Shown here piece by piece: positions 46,370 through 59,300 of a stretch of 64,000 nt of DNA. The translations under genes were made by a program, and so were the position numbers. The stretch lies in assembly GCA_964023275.1 (NCBI GenBank), contig OZ029914.1, positions 51,538,530-51,602,529 on the forward strand. Reading direction: 5' to 3'. The notes under the pieces were generated by a model. The model was not told the DNA's origin, ran no database searches, and saw only the letters and a list, made by a program, of their open reading frames with translations. The DNA comes from Norana najaformis. Its lineage: Eukaryota; Annelida; Clitellata; Crassiclitellata; Hormogastridae. Position 1 is the stretch's first letter. The number at the start of each line of letters is the position of its first letter.

Positions 46370-46514
46370 TTCAGTGAACCGTGCCAGTCTCAGGGCAGTA
46401 TCATTTCCTTGACTGAACATAGCCCAAAGGCCATTATGCACATTCAGTGAACCGTGCCAGTCTCAGGGGGGTATCATTTCCTTGACTGAACAAGCCCAAA
46501 GGCCACTATGCACA
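46370..46514. repeat. Two tandem copies of a 73-bp unit
   Basis: ttcagtgaaccgtgccagtc begins at 46370 and again at 46443; the copies differ by a few substitutions and small indels. An AG-rich (GAGAGACA)n tract follows at 46773-46830. No gene is seen from 46237 to 47100. Confidence 0.8.
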
Positions 46515-49500
46515 TCCAGACCACGTCACAATTCTAACAGGCTCGGCATACTGATCATTGTGATCGTAGATTCTACAATTCTAAAACTCTGCTTAGAAGT
46601 CAAACGCAGGGCACCACCTCATTCAAGACAAGACAGAGAGGTTGTTCAAAGTTACCGTAAACAAACAAAATCCGGTTTTAGAAAAAGCTGACAATGATGG
46701 GAACAGAACAGCTCTTTTAGTCAAATCTAACAGAAACCGAGAATATCTGTTGGGTGACGTAAACGTAGTTTTGGAGAGAGAGACAGAGAGAGAGAGAGAC
46801 AGAAGAGAGACAGATAGACAGAGAGAGACTTATTCCGGATAGAATGGATATTTATGTGGCTAAAGTTTATAGTTTCAAGATGGCAAGGACTGGCGTTTAG
46901 CTCAATATCGTCAGAAAGAAGTAGCAGACGGCAAACAGAATGAGAAAAAAGCTTGTGGGTATATTGGACATGGCGAGCCTGTCAAGGGAAATTGAATAGC
47001 CATCAGTCCGATGAAATAAGGTGGAAATGACGGTGAAATAAAACCAAGCAGTTTAGATTTGGCTTAAAAGTGACTACTTTGTGCGCTTTTCTCTTTCATT
47101 TTGCCTTGATCCCGTTTGCATTAAAACACGAAGAAAAAATTGAAGCAAAATTTATAATGGAATTCATATGGAAATATTTTTAAGATGAATTCGAACTGGT
47201 TTTCGTATTTGCCTGAGAATACCTGAAAACCTTTGAAGCTAGTACATCGCCCTTGAAATTACTTTACGATGCTGTATAAGTCGTCTTCTTTATGCTACAT
47301 GCACATTGAAATTAATGGTGTCGGTTCTTCCGCGCCAGAGAATCGTGGACCGCTGCATCGCATGCTCCGTCGGTTCCATACAATATGCAAGGGCAGTTAT
47401 GTTGACGTCGACGCTCGTGTAGGGTATGATGTATGCGTATAATATAGCACACAGTTCATTTATTTCACACAGTTGTGTGCGCATAAGTGGCACCTATATG
47501 ATTTATTTGAGTGGGCGTGTTTCTTTGCTGGTCTTGCTTAGTAAGCAAATAACTTCTAATGTGTCCATGCCTAATGTAAACGGCATCAACAGATGTCGCA
47601 TCAGAACCAGGCCAAACGTCGGACCAAATGGTGAATTAACCTTTTGAAAGAGATCGAAGTATCAGATGAATATTTAGATGAGATCGTCAGCTGACCCCAA
47701 CTCGTGAATATGAAGAGGTGAAAGTTTCAAGTTTTATACCAGCAACGGAAAATCTCATAGACACAAAACAGTTGTAGCCATTAGAAATTAAGACCATCGT
47801 GAGATTCAGTTGAGTATTGTCGAGATTTTTCAGCAAGGGTTGGTTTTAGGTGAAATAATTGGTCATAATGCAATCAGAGTGGTAGCAGGCTGACAATAAA
47901 CGCGAAATGAATGCTAAGAGGAGCCAATGAGGAGCTTCTATCACATGAGGATTTCTCATTATTTAAGTGAAGTTTAAAGTATGTCCCATATATCACAAGT
48001 GAGACGTCGGGGAGGCGCTTAGCTCCTTTTCGAAGCCTTTGAGTCGGCTACGGACGATCCCCAAGGTCCTGGACATGGGGCCAGTGCATCGTAGGACTTG
48101 TCGTTTACTTCACAGCTTACGCCGGTACCAAATTATCCTGCTTGGTGACAGAGGCACGTGTGTGCAAATAACTTGGGTTGTTACGCGGAGTCTAACCCGC
48201 CACCGCATGATGATTGACCAAACGCGTTACCAATAGAGCATCGTGCCCCACCATTTAATTATTTTGCATGTATTATTACTTTGGCCAATGAATTCAGAGC
48301 TTCTAAAGTTTTGTGCATTTGACTTTTCATACAAGTAACAAGCGAAATGCAGTAGTCCAGAAGACCGGCTACACAACAAAACACTGGCCAAGAAGGTGCG
48401 GTTTACATATATAAATATTACTATATTTTATGTGGTAAATAAGTGAGATCCTCTTGGTTTGGGTGTGTGAGTTGTTGACCATTTCTGTCTACCACACCAC
48501 GAGTTATTTAATACGCCCGCGTTATATAGTTTGGATGTCTGCGTTGGCCTAGAGGCATCGACTGTGCAACAATATAGAAAGTATGATAAATGATTGTCTC
48601 TTGATGACTGGAGTTGACTGCTCATTCTGATGTCGCAAGATGTAAGGGCCATCGAGTCACTCTTGAATGATTCAATTCGAAACAGTTAGTGGAGCATGGA
48701 CGACGGCATGGACAGCTAGGCGTCAGCTCAACTTGTCTGTCAACAATGATAAGAAAAGAGAACCTATAAATTTTTATTTCTATAATATGAAATGTTCGTT
48801 GGGCGTAGACGATGTGCACGTCATGCGCCCATCCCATATCAACCGCATCCGTAAACAAAATGAAAGGAAATTCAACGCGTAGACGTCATGGCCTCGTACA
48901 CCCATAGGAATTCTGCTCATCCGTCATGGACTGATGTCTGAACGCCCACCGCATGATAATCATAACGATAACCTAATGCAAATCTTCGAAATTTCTGAGC
49001 GCCACACGTAAGCGACGTCAATGAGACCAGTTTATTCACTGGGGTTATAGCGAACCAAGTGGGTTGTGGGGCACGGTAGGTTAGAGCGCTCGGCTTGTAA
49101 TGTGGAGAGTACGGATACTGTGTAGGTAACTTGAGCAAGTCCTTCACTCACAATTGCTTCTCGCATTAGATTCGTATTTAGTGACCTTGGCCGCATAATA
49201 AATACAAATAATAATAAAAAAGATATTAATAATAGTTCAGGTGCCAGGTCAAAATCCGAGGGTAGTCAGGTAGACGACGACGACGACGACGATGATGATG
49301 ATGATGCTCTATACGTGACTGGCGTGTGCATGTTTGCAATCTTTAACCTTCTTATTCCTCATTTGACTCTAACTCTGTTGCCATTTTCGACAATCATTGA
49401 AAACCTTCGAAAATAAATATTCTTTTATTCTGCATTTATGTGTTGCCTAACAGTGTGCGAATAGGACCTGCGTTTGCCATCAAGATTTCAACATGACAGT

Positions 49501-50224
49501 ACAGTACATATAGGGTTGCGAGTTTTGGCCTTTTTAAAAATGTGCAACAACATACAAAAGACACGAGCTTCTTCGTTCATTTGCTCTGAATGCTGTGAAA
49601 AGATTTGAGTAATAGCAGCAAAAGAATAAACATGTTTTGTAAATGAGCCTAGTTTATGATATCCAACCGAATGTATTCAGTTGTTTTTCTGCTCTTTGTC
49701 CGACTGATTCATTCTTTTCGAGAATACTTTCCTTTCATGTCGATGATATGACAAAAATTACTGCCATCAGTGACTAATACCCCTTTTGCCGTTTGCAGCC
49801 TAATTAACAATAAATTTGACTCTTTCTCTACAAACGAATGTTGATATCTACCAAATTTTCGTTTCGTGTTCTTTTAAATGACCATAAGTCAACTATTTCA
49901 ATTCAGGCTATTAAAAGATTTTAAGTAGAAATAGCTAGCTTAAATAATGTTAAAAGACATTAACAAAAGAAAGTCCATCAGTTAGCAAAGTAATGTTCAG
50001 AGTCATAGATGGTGGACTCCCACTCGCACAAAGAGCCCAACCACCGGAATCTCATCAGAAGTTGACAGATGCTCAATGCTCCTGGCCTTCGTTGCAGGGA
50101 AGATAATGGAGATGGCTTCATGCCAATAATCATTTATACTGTAATTCTAAGTTGTTGCCTGCCAGCTGTTTATGAAAATGATTTCTTTTCTCCTTTATTC
50201 GATTTATTTTTTAAACAGATTTTA

Positions 50225-50710
50225 CAGGCGCAGATCTAATCTATTGACTTCTATAGCGCCATCATCATAATGCTCAATAGTCACTTCAAGTGAAAGCGTA
50301 AACAATATAATAATCTATATAATAAATAGATTATGTCGAATTCTTATAGGTCAGAGAAACTATGCTAGGCAACGGTGGGTAAGGAAATTTAGACAGGTGA
50401 GTCTGAAGTTTAGACCTTAATGAATTCACAGACGAATTGAACATGGCAGCGAATTCCATAGCCTTGGACCAGCAACTGAGAACGCTCTAACACTGTTCTG
50501 GTACGAGGGACTACAAGAGTTATAGTGTTGATTGGTCGAGTGCAGTGTTTGTTTGTATGACGGTGGAGCATGGAACACAGATAGGTCGACTGATTCAAGT
50601 GTAGTACTTTGTGAGCTAGATGGGTAACCTGTGTAACAAATGCAATATTGGTGCAATATGCTGATACTTATGTGTTTTATGGCTCTGGCCAGAGAGTTTT
50701 GAACCATTAG
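50225..50710 (-). mobile_element. LINE 3'-end remnant
   Basis: On the - strand the frame reads 'FSVAGPRLWNSLPCSIRL' near 50430-50490, a clear CR1/L2-like ORF2 C-terminus, followed toward lower coordinates by the 3' region and a short ATTAG-type end (gatctaatctat at 50232 on +). It belongs to the same family as 43612-43960. Confidence 0.65.
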
Positions 50711-52262
50711 CAGTTTGTGCAGATCTATATTTTTGATGCCAATGAGAAGTGAGTTAAAATAGTTAAGCCTGCTGGAAACTTATGCATTGACTAGTGGCAG
50801 CTTAAGACAGTATAAGGCAATTGAGATCTGATTCTACGAATATCACGTATATCAATTGAGCTGATTTGCATATGGCGCCAGCATGATTAGTTTAATGGCA
50901 TAGTGGAGTCAAATTATATGCCAAGACTGCGTGCGTATTCAGTACGATTGACAAACTAGATGCCAAACTGAATATATGTGAGGTGATAAAATTTACGGAG
51001 TTGTTGGCTTGAGCATAGAAGAAGAAATTCGGTTCTTAATTAAAAGATTCAGTGGAAGCTTATTACTAGCCACTCAAGACTGAATGAACATCACCAAAAA
51101 GGGAAGCAAGTAGTTGAAGAGCAGGATTAGACGTCCGAACAGAAGTGAACCCAGTGCAGAACCTAATGAATGACCACAGTTCAAGACACTAGGCGCAGAA
51201 GTGAGTTGGTTATACTGACTGACTGAGTACGAAGGTGCAGGTAAGATGCAAGCAACGGAGAGCGGACGGAAAGACCAAACCAGTGTTCGAGGCGATGAAG
51301 GCGTAAGCATTTGACCACGGAATAAAAACAAGGGAGATATGTGCATTCTAAAAGCAAGATAGCTAAGTAACATGACTGTTCTGGCTGATGCACAAAAAGC
51401 GTTTTTAGCTGATCTTTTAGATCTGTGAAATACTCTCGTTCCAGAACCTTTGAGATGCTCAATAACGGCGCTATAAAATATTCAGATACATACATTAAAA
51501 CAAATGAAGATCTCCAGTTAACTTATTCTAACCTACTTTTCTAGTCAAGGAAAAGGAGCACGTATTTCGTCATAAACTTCTTTTAACCGAAGACCATTCA
51601 AATTAGAAGTATGATAAAAAGAGAATTTTGTTCAACTCGAATACTGAACTCAATTTCTTGGCATCCGTTAACAAAAAGATCAAAAGCTGGCCAGTATTGT
51701 GTGTATAGACCAATACTTCTACGCCCAGTTTAATGGTTGAAAGCACGCGTTATAAATAACGAAGTATAAACTCATCTGAGAACAGCGCATTCAATGCAGA
51801 GCAGTGACTGGCTTGTCGGTTGCTTCTGCCATTAACTGATGCGTAAACATTCGAGCAGCGCAGACGATTGACAGCGTTTGGGTAAAATGTAGTTTAGTCA
51901 AATTGATACTCCGAAGATAAACTTTCTGCGCTGATACAGTTCCTAGTGGCTATTAACATTTAGACATAGAGGCAGTGAAGCATATTATGTCATCTGAGAG
52001 GGTGTGTTTTAGCAAAAGCGGAGAGCAGGAGGCATTTACGGATAATGCTTAGCTTATTACCAGCTTACTTTTTTACGATCAGTCGATACCAACAGCTGCT
52101 CGTTTGCAAGAGCGTCAACAGGTTCAAAATAGGGATTTTGGAAGAATAAACTGCCGTCCTACTAGTAATTTTATTTACCTTTGAGTAACAACTTTGCGAA
52201 TACGTCTGAGGACGACAATTTGCTGACAATAGGATCGTTCAACCCGTCGTACAACTTCACAC

Positions 52263-52282
52263 CTCATTCGGTAATCCTCTCG
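52263..52282 (+). promoter_or_regulatory. Conserved 20-bp block upstream of the gene 2 start
   Basis: Counterpart of 11929-11948, ctcattcggtaatcctctcg, 53 bases before the first in-frame ATG. Its conservation in a diverged flank suggests a promoter or 5'UTR role. Confidence 0.35.
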
Positions 52283-52347
52283 ACTGTTGTTTGTGCACAG
52301 TGATAGGATTGTGACGTGGAAACAAATTGCTACAGATGTTTCTTACC

Positions 52348-52420
52348 ATGGCTGATCGAAGCAGAAACTCATTGTTAACAACAGCAACTATTTTGTTAAT
52401 ATTTGCTTCTGTCGGAAAAG
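52348..52420 (+). CDS. Gene 2, exon 1: signal peptide
   Basis: 73 nt, exit phase 1, donor gtacgt. It encodes MADRSRNSLLTTATILLIF and ends SVGK, a close match to gene 1 exon 1 with a normal secretory signal core. An in-frame ATG at 52336 would add MFLT. It starts a second complete copy of the gene that continues past the window. Confidence 0.8.
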
Positions 52421-52746
52421 GTACGTACAGTTAATCTGCTGCCATCCACAATGACAGCTTAAACTTATCGGCCTAACTTTTTAACGTTTGCTGGTTATAT
52501 ACCGCGTGATTTTTATAATATTCATATACTACCACTGTCTGAAACTAATTTCAACAAAAATTAAACAAGCAAAAGCCACTATGCCGCGCTTATAATAGTA
52601 TTATATATAGAAGATGATGATTATTCCACGTTTCTCACTACAGCAGTTATCATAAGTATATGATCTTTAAGCTACGGATATAATTTTGTCGACTTGATGA
52701 TACACTTTGACGTGTGTGTATGTATATATATATATATATATATAGT

Positions 52747-52815
52747 GATCCGTAATCCGAACCTTATGCTAATATATATATATAAGCATAAGGTTCGGTT
52801 TACGGATTACGGATC
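52747..52815. repeat. Imperfect palindrome (hairpin)
   Basis: gatccgtaatccgaacctta (from 52747) is mirrored by taaggttcgg...ggattacggatc (to 52815). The arms are 24 and 31 bases, differing by a 7-base insertion in the right arm, with an AT-rich loop of 14 bases. An (AT)n tract precedes it. It could be a short MITE or a foldback repeat. Confidence 0.8.
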
Positions 52816-53062
52816 AACACAGAGAAAATTAAAAATAATGTAATAATGTTTAGCGAAAGAGAAAATTAAGAAACTGTTTAGCGAAACAGAGACAAGTAGA
52901 TACAAAATAGCGGTTTGAAAACACCCCATGTTTTTCGCTCTCACGCGCACCTCTTCTAAGCCGTCACCACCAAGCCGCGCCTCCCAGCCTCTTTATCATG
53001 TACACGGCAAGACAAAATTATACTCAGGGACGGCTAACCTCCATGAACCGGAGGCATAGTTG

Positions 53063-53150
53063 ATCTAATCTAATCTAAATACTTCTATAACGCCGTGATC
53101 ATAATGCCCAAGGCATCAGTCGATAGTTGCTTCAGTGAATGCAAACTCAT
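53063..53150 (-). mobile_element. Short LINE 3'-tail fragment
   Basis: gatctaatctaatctaa followed by 'acttctata' and 'ataatgcccaaggcatcagt' matches 43616-43675 and 50232-50290. It represents only the extreme 3' end of the LINE family with ATTAG repeats. Confidence 0.5.
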
Positions 53151-54038
53151 CCCTTATTTCAACTGAGAAAGACCGAATAGGAGAGAGGCAGAGAGAGGGA
53201 AACAAAACGGGAGAGACAGAATGGGAGAGGCAGAGAGAGTGAGAAATAGAATTCGTCAGCACTAAACCTATTACGTCAGCGCTATTATCATCTACTAGAC
53301 ATGGATAACGTATCTGTTAACATATCCGATGTTCATCGACGAAACGAAAAATCCTAGACATGCCGAAAAGTAATAGACGTGGCATTTAGAAAGATGAACA
53401 GGACTACTATGAAGAAGCCAGTCAACCAAAATACTTAAAACCAGTCTTTATTTCTCAGACACACATCATTAAATCACAGTCACCTGATTGCCTTTCGTTG
53501 ATCATACCTAGAACTGTTTTGGCGACTCTGCTTTTTCTGCTTTTCGCAACGTTCCTTTTACTTAATAAACGAAAATCTTCATCTTGTCCTGGATCCGAAT
53601 ATACACCAATCTACGATTTCCTCATAATTGCTTCCCACCTGATCACCCCACGCTCTCTTCTCGGCCTGATCCACCAGCAATCTACATGAAACCGGGAACT
53701 GAAACTGACATTAATAACATGTTTCTTGCAGACTTCATTTTAAATAACATTATCGGAAGAACATCTCTAGGCTCTCTACTTGGCTCTTGGTTCTTCATTT
53801 TTCATTGTCTCAGTTGATCATTTGTCATTGTAGTCGTCGTCATTATCGTCATCATCATCATCATTATCATCATTCTACTGGTGGTAGGCTAAGCATTATC
53901 TTGCACTTAAATGACTAGAGAATCATTTTCTATCTAATAAAATATTGCAAATGGTTTTTAAAACACGTAATGCTGTGGCAGAATTTCAGATAATAACCTC
54001 TGTAACATCTGTAAACAGAATCGTTTGTTTTTATGCAG

Positions 54039-54365
54039 GTACATATCAGGAATGCGTGACGTCCCTAAGAAATATCGTCGTTTATGAAGGAACAATGAAT
54101 ACGATGTTTGCCTGTTCAGTTGAACCCAACGTCTCGGCGTGGGAGGTTAGACCGGCTTCAATCGCGTCTACAGCTTATCAAATCACCAAATATGACGACA
54201 CTGTTAATCCTACTTTAACTGGACTCTACACATTTAGCCAATCCGGTCTAACTGTACGCACCGCTACTACGAAGAATACAACAGACGGTCCAATTTCTAC
54301 TGCAGGATTATACAAAGTGCTTTTTGGCACCACCAACAAGATTGGTGCCAAATTTGTTGTTATCC
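54039..54365 (+). CDS. Gene 2, exon 2: Ig-like domain A1
   Basis: 109 codons, phase 1-1, acceptor ttttatgcag, donor gtaagt. Like gene 1 A1 it has Cys in TYQEC and a second in the B strand (MFACSVE) and no F-strand Cys (GLYKVLF). The half from SAWEVRPAS to ISTAGLY is nearly identical to gene 1, while the first ~30 residues differ at many positions. Confidence 0.85.
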
Positions 54366-55548
54366 GTAAGTAAAATAAGTTTATTACTTACATGCATTTC
54401 TGTTGTAAAAGAGCTGAGAATGAGGTGAGATTGGAATATATACTGAGGATGAGGTGAGATCGGAATAATGGCGAGCATGAACGCAGAAACATTGCTGTTG
54501 GTTTTTGAAGTTGAAAGGCACTTTACAATTGGCCAGACACCATGCTAAAATTAATTTCCTTCTTTTGAAATAGCAAGAGCATCTGCGTGATATGTGAGAT
54601 TCAAATGAAAATTGTTGGCCAACTGTTTGCTATTTAAGTCGCAAGATTAAATCACTGGTTATATATAATATATACAGTATATGTGGCATGGAAATCAGTC
54701 TGCTCTGGACAATAGAAAGTTGAGGGGTAGAGAACTTAGACACTTCAAGGAGGGTAGGCGACATTATTAATCGGGGGTCCAGTATCTGGAGGAAAATTGA
54801 GGTGATTTGGGATGTCAAGCGCTCAGACGTGAAGCCTCTAATGAGTAGGGAATCTGGGAAGCGTCAAAAGCTTCCACCGGTGCCCACGGCGCATCCCGGG
54901 AACCAACGCAATTGTCTTGCACTTGTTATAAATTTGAGCACACGTGTGTGACATTGACTACTGTGTACTGGATTATAGCCATATCCATCGGCAGAACAAA
55001 GTCGAGTCATATTTCAAAGGGTAAACCTAATACAATAAATCTGATCTTCACGAATTCCGACACTAATGAGGATGAACTTAGGGTTTCCGACTCCAAGGAC
55101 GTCCGGCCAGCGACGCCATTAGACGCTTCCAGTGGTGCAGCCAGTTAGATATACTAACGGCCACATGGGTTTGTCATAGACCATTTACAAAGCTATCAAG
55201 AACTTTCGATCTGATGTTGGTGAAAATAGTCCTTCCAAGGGTCACTGACTGAGTTGTATTGAAACTGCATTTGTCCTCCCTTCCACATACAATCATGACT
55301 CTACCTTTATCTCTTTCTCACTACATTTGAATCCTGTTCACATGCTGGTATCTGAGCAGTTGGTCTGAGGCTGGTGGGCTTTAAAAAGAAGAATCTAAAT
55401 AGAACTTGTGATTAAAAATGTGTCAAAGCAGCGCCAGTGTGAGATATCTATTACATACACCTTCATCAAATTAAAGGCTTTTAAATTACGATTCTCAAAT
55501 TTTATGACAACTATAATACTACTGTTTTGAGATATTGATTTCTTGCAG
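54366..55548 (+). other. Gene 2 intron 2
   Basis: 1,183 bp. It holds a small imperfect repeat (gaggtgagat) at 54422-54470 and the 'ctggaggaaaattgaggtg' segment shared with gene 1 intron 2. The U2 fragment of gene 1 is absent. Confidence 0.55.
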
Positions 55549-55866
55549 GTTCTGGTCCGATCTGTACCTGCGATCAGTCGGTTTCCGATGCCGTCACATT
55601 AACATGTACAGTCACTTATGCAGATCATCCAATCATTCCGATAAATCCAATCATGAACTGTACAGCCAATGGTCAGTTTTACACAAATTCTACATCCAGC
55701 AAGACCCCGATTACTCCAAACGTGTACAATTATACACTGACGATCACGGTTAATAGCAGTGTTCCAGCCACCTATGATTGTGCAGTGACATTTGCTTCAC
55801 CAGTATACAACAGTCTATACCCCTATATGGCAAAGAATGCGCCTGACTTCAGGGAAAACTTTGCAG
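55549..55866 (+). CDS. Gene 2, exon 3: Ig-like domain B1
   Basis: 106 codons, phase 1-1, acceptor ttcttgcag, donor gtgagc. It starts (R)SGPICTCDQ, with Cys in TLTCTVTYAD and YDC. As in gene 1 the core Trp is replaced by Cys (IMNCTANGQ). NAPDF is retained, and the spacer-proximal Cys pair is missing. Confidence 0.85.
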
Positions 55867-56393
55867 GTGAGCGCGATTAAAACTGTGCTAATTTATATCG
55901 CCATTTTTACTTTAATTAATAAAACTTTTTTGTTCTTGCACATCGCTAAGCTCGTAATTCGCTGCTTCGTCTGCAGTTAGTAGGTAAGACTTTGTTAGCA
56001 CGATATGTATCCATAGCCTGAGCGATGAATCCTAGGTTCAGCCTATTCGTGCCCTTTAATATTCGAAAGTTTTACAGTCATCGTTGATTTTCTTGTGTAC
56101 TACACTCCAGGTCATTTTCTGCATAGTCCAAGCTACAGCGCTAAACTTACGGTCCCACTTCATTAATTTATTGTTGCTTCGTTACGCCACGATATACTAA
56201 CAAAATGCTTCGATTTCTCTTGCGGAAAAGATAAACATGTCAGCCGCACATATTAGGTTAAAGAGCCTCAGCTTCAAACAAAATTTAAGTCCACTTGAAA
56301 CTACGAGGTTAGATTCAGAAGTTTTTGAAAGAGAAAAATTAAATTATGGAATGCGATAAAAATTTCAATTATTGATTATGTTCTGACTTTCAG
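55867..56393 (+). other. Gene 2 intron 3
   Basis: 527-bp GT-AG intron, no feature recognised, acceptor ttctgactttcag. Confidence 0.5.
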
Positions 56394-59300
56394 TTTGCGA
56401 ACTACCAACAACAACGTCGCAAACAACGACATCAACTCAACCAACAACTACAACAACCTCGTTAACGACAAAAACAACGCACCCAACGACGACGACAATG
56501 AACCCAACGACGACAAATACGCCATCAACCACGACCACAACACCGCCCACGACTAAAACTACGCCACCAACCACGACCACAACATCGCCCACGACTAAAA
56601 CAACGCCAACAACGACGACCACAACACCACCCACGACAACCACGACGCCACCAACGACGACCACAACACCGCCCACGACAACCACGACGCCACCAACCAC
56701 GACCACAACACCGCCCACGACAACCACGACGCCACCAACCACTACCACAACACCGCCCACGACAACCACTACGCCACCAACCACGACCACAACACCGCCG
56801 ACGACTACCACAACGCCACCAACCACGACCACAACACCGACCACGGCTACCACTACGCCACCAACCACGACCATAACACCGCCCACGACTACCACTACGC
56901 CAACAACGACGACCACAACACCGCCCACGACTACCACTACGCCACCAACGACGACCACAACACCGCCCACGACTACCACTACGCCACTAACCACGACCAC
57001 AACACCGCCCACGACTACCACTACGCCACCAACCACGACCACAACACCGCCCACGACTACCACTACGCCACCAACCACGACCACAACACCACCCACGACT
57101 ACCACGACGCCAACAACCACGACCACAACATCGCCCACGACTACCACAACACCAACAACGACTATCACGACGTCACCAACGACGACCACAACATCGCCCA
57201 CGACTACCACAACACCACCCACGACTATCACGACGTCACCAACGACGACCACAACACCGCCCACGACTACCACAACGCCAACAACGACGACCACAACACC
57301 GACAACGACTACCACAACGCCACCAACCACAACCACAACACGGCCCACGACAACCACTACGCCAACAACCACGACCACAACACCGCCCACGACTACCACT
57401 TCACCACCAACCACGACCACAACACCGCCAACGACAACCACTACGCCAACAACGACGACCACAACACTGACCACGACTACCACTACGCCAACAACGACGA
57501 CCACAATACCGCCCAAGACAACCACTACGCTATCAACCACGCCTACCACACCGCCCACGACTACCACGACGCCACCCACCACGACCACAACACCGCCCAC
57601 AACTACCACAACGCCAACAACGACGACCACAACACCGCCCACGACTACCACTACGCCACCAACCACGACCACAACACCGCCCACGACTACCACTACGCCA
57701 CCAACCACGACCACAACACCGCCCACGACTACCACTACGCCACCAACGACGACCACAACACCGCCCACGACTACCACTTCGCCACCAACGACGATCACAA
57801 CACCGCCCACGACTACCACTACGCCACCAACCACGACCACAACACCGCCCACGACCACAATACCGCCCAAGAAAACCACTACGCCACCAACCACGACCAC
57901 AACACCGCCCACGACTACCACAACGCCAACAACGACGACCACAACACCGACCACGACTACCACTACGCCACCAACCACGACCACACCACCGCCCACGACT
58001 ACCACTACGCCATCAACCACGACCACAACACCACCCACGACTACCACTACGCCACCAACGACGACCACAACACCGCCCACGACTACCACAACGCCAACAA
58101 CCACTACCACAACACCGCCCACGACTACCACGACGCCACCAACCACTACCACAACACCGCCCTCGACTACCACAACACCGCCCACGACTACCACTTCGCC
58201 ACCAACCACGACCACAACACCGCCCACGACAACCACTACGCCACCAACGACGACCACAACACCGCCCACGACTACCACAACGCCAACAACGACGACCACA
58301 ACACCGACCACGACTACCACTACGCCACCAACCACGACCACACCACCGCCCACGACTACCACAACGCCATCAACCACGACCACAACACCGCCCACGACAA
58401 CCACGACGCCACCAACGACGACCACAACACCGCCCACGACTACCACGACGCCAACAACCACGACCACAACACCGCCCACGACTACCACGATGCCACCAAC
58501 CACTACCACAACACCGCCCACGACTACCACGACGCCACCAACCACTACCACAACACCGCCCACGACTACCACAACACCGCCCACGACTACCACGACGCCA
58601 CCAACCACTACCACAACACCGCACACGACTACCACAACACCGCCCACGACTACCACAACGCCACCAACCATGACCACAACACCGTCCACGACTACCACTA
58701 CGCCACCAACCACGACCACAACACCGCCCACGACTACCACTACGCCACCAACCACGACCACAGCACCGCCCACGACTACCACTTCCCAACTAACCACGAC
58801 CGCAACACCGCCCACGACTACCACTACGCCACCAACCACGACCACAACACCGCCCACGACTACCACTACGCCACCAACGACGACCACAACACCGCCCACG
58901 ACTACCACTACGCCACCAACCACGACCACAGCACCGCCCACGACTACCACTTCCCAACTAACCACGACCGCAACACCGCCCACGACTACCACTACGCCAC
59001 CAACTACGACCGTAACACCACCCACGAATACCACTACGCCACCAACCACGACCACAATACCGCCCACGACTACCACAACGCCAACAACGACGACCACAAC
59101 ACGCCCAACCACTGCCACTACGCCACCAACCACGACCACAACACCGTCAACGACTACCACTACGCCACCAACGACGACCACAACACCGCCCACGACTACC
59201 ACTACGCCACCAACGACGACCACAACACCGCCCACGACTACCACAACGCCACCAACCATGACCACAACACCGCCCACGACTACCACAACGCCACCGACCA

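Larger units (their letters stand above)
47100..52335. other. 5' flank of gene 2, homologous to the gene 1 flank
   Basis: It aligns in patches with 6880-12003. 47950-48290 is extra here, and the retrotransposon of the other copy is missing. A GACGAC/GATGAT repeat is at 49274-49303. LINE debris lies at 50225-50710. No coding gene is supported. Confidence 0.6.
52421..54038 (+). other. Gene 2 intron 1
   Basis: 1,618-bp intron with an imperfect palindrome at 52747-52815, an ATTAG-type LINE tail at 53063-53150, an AG-rich tract at 53175-53245, and a CATCAT-type repeat at 53835-53875 shared with gene 1. No exon is found inside. Confidence 0.6.
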
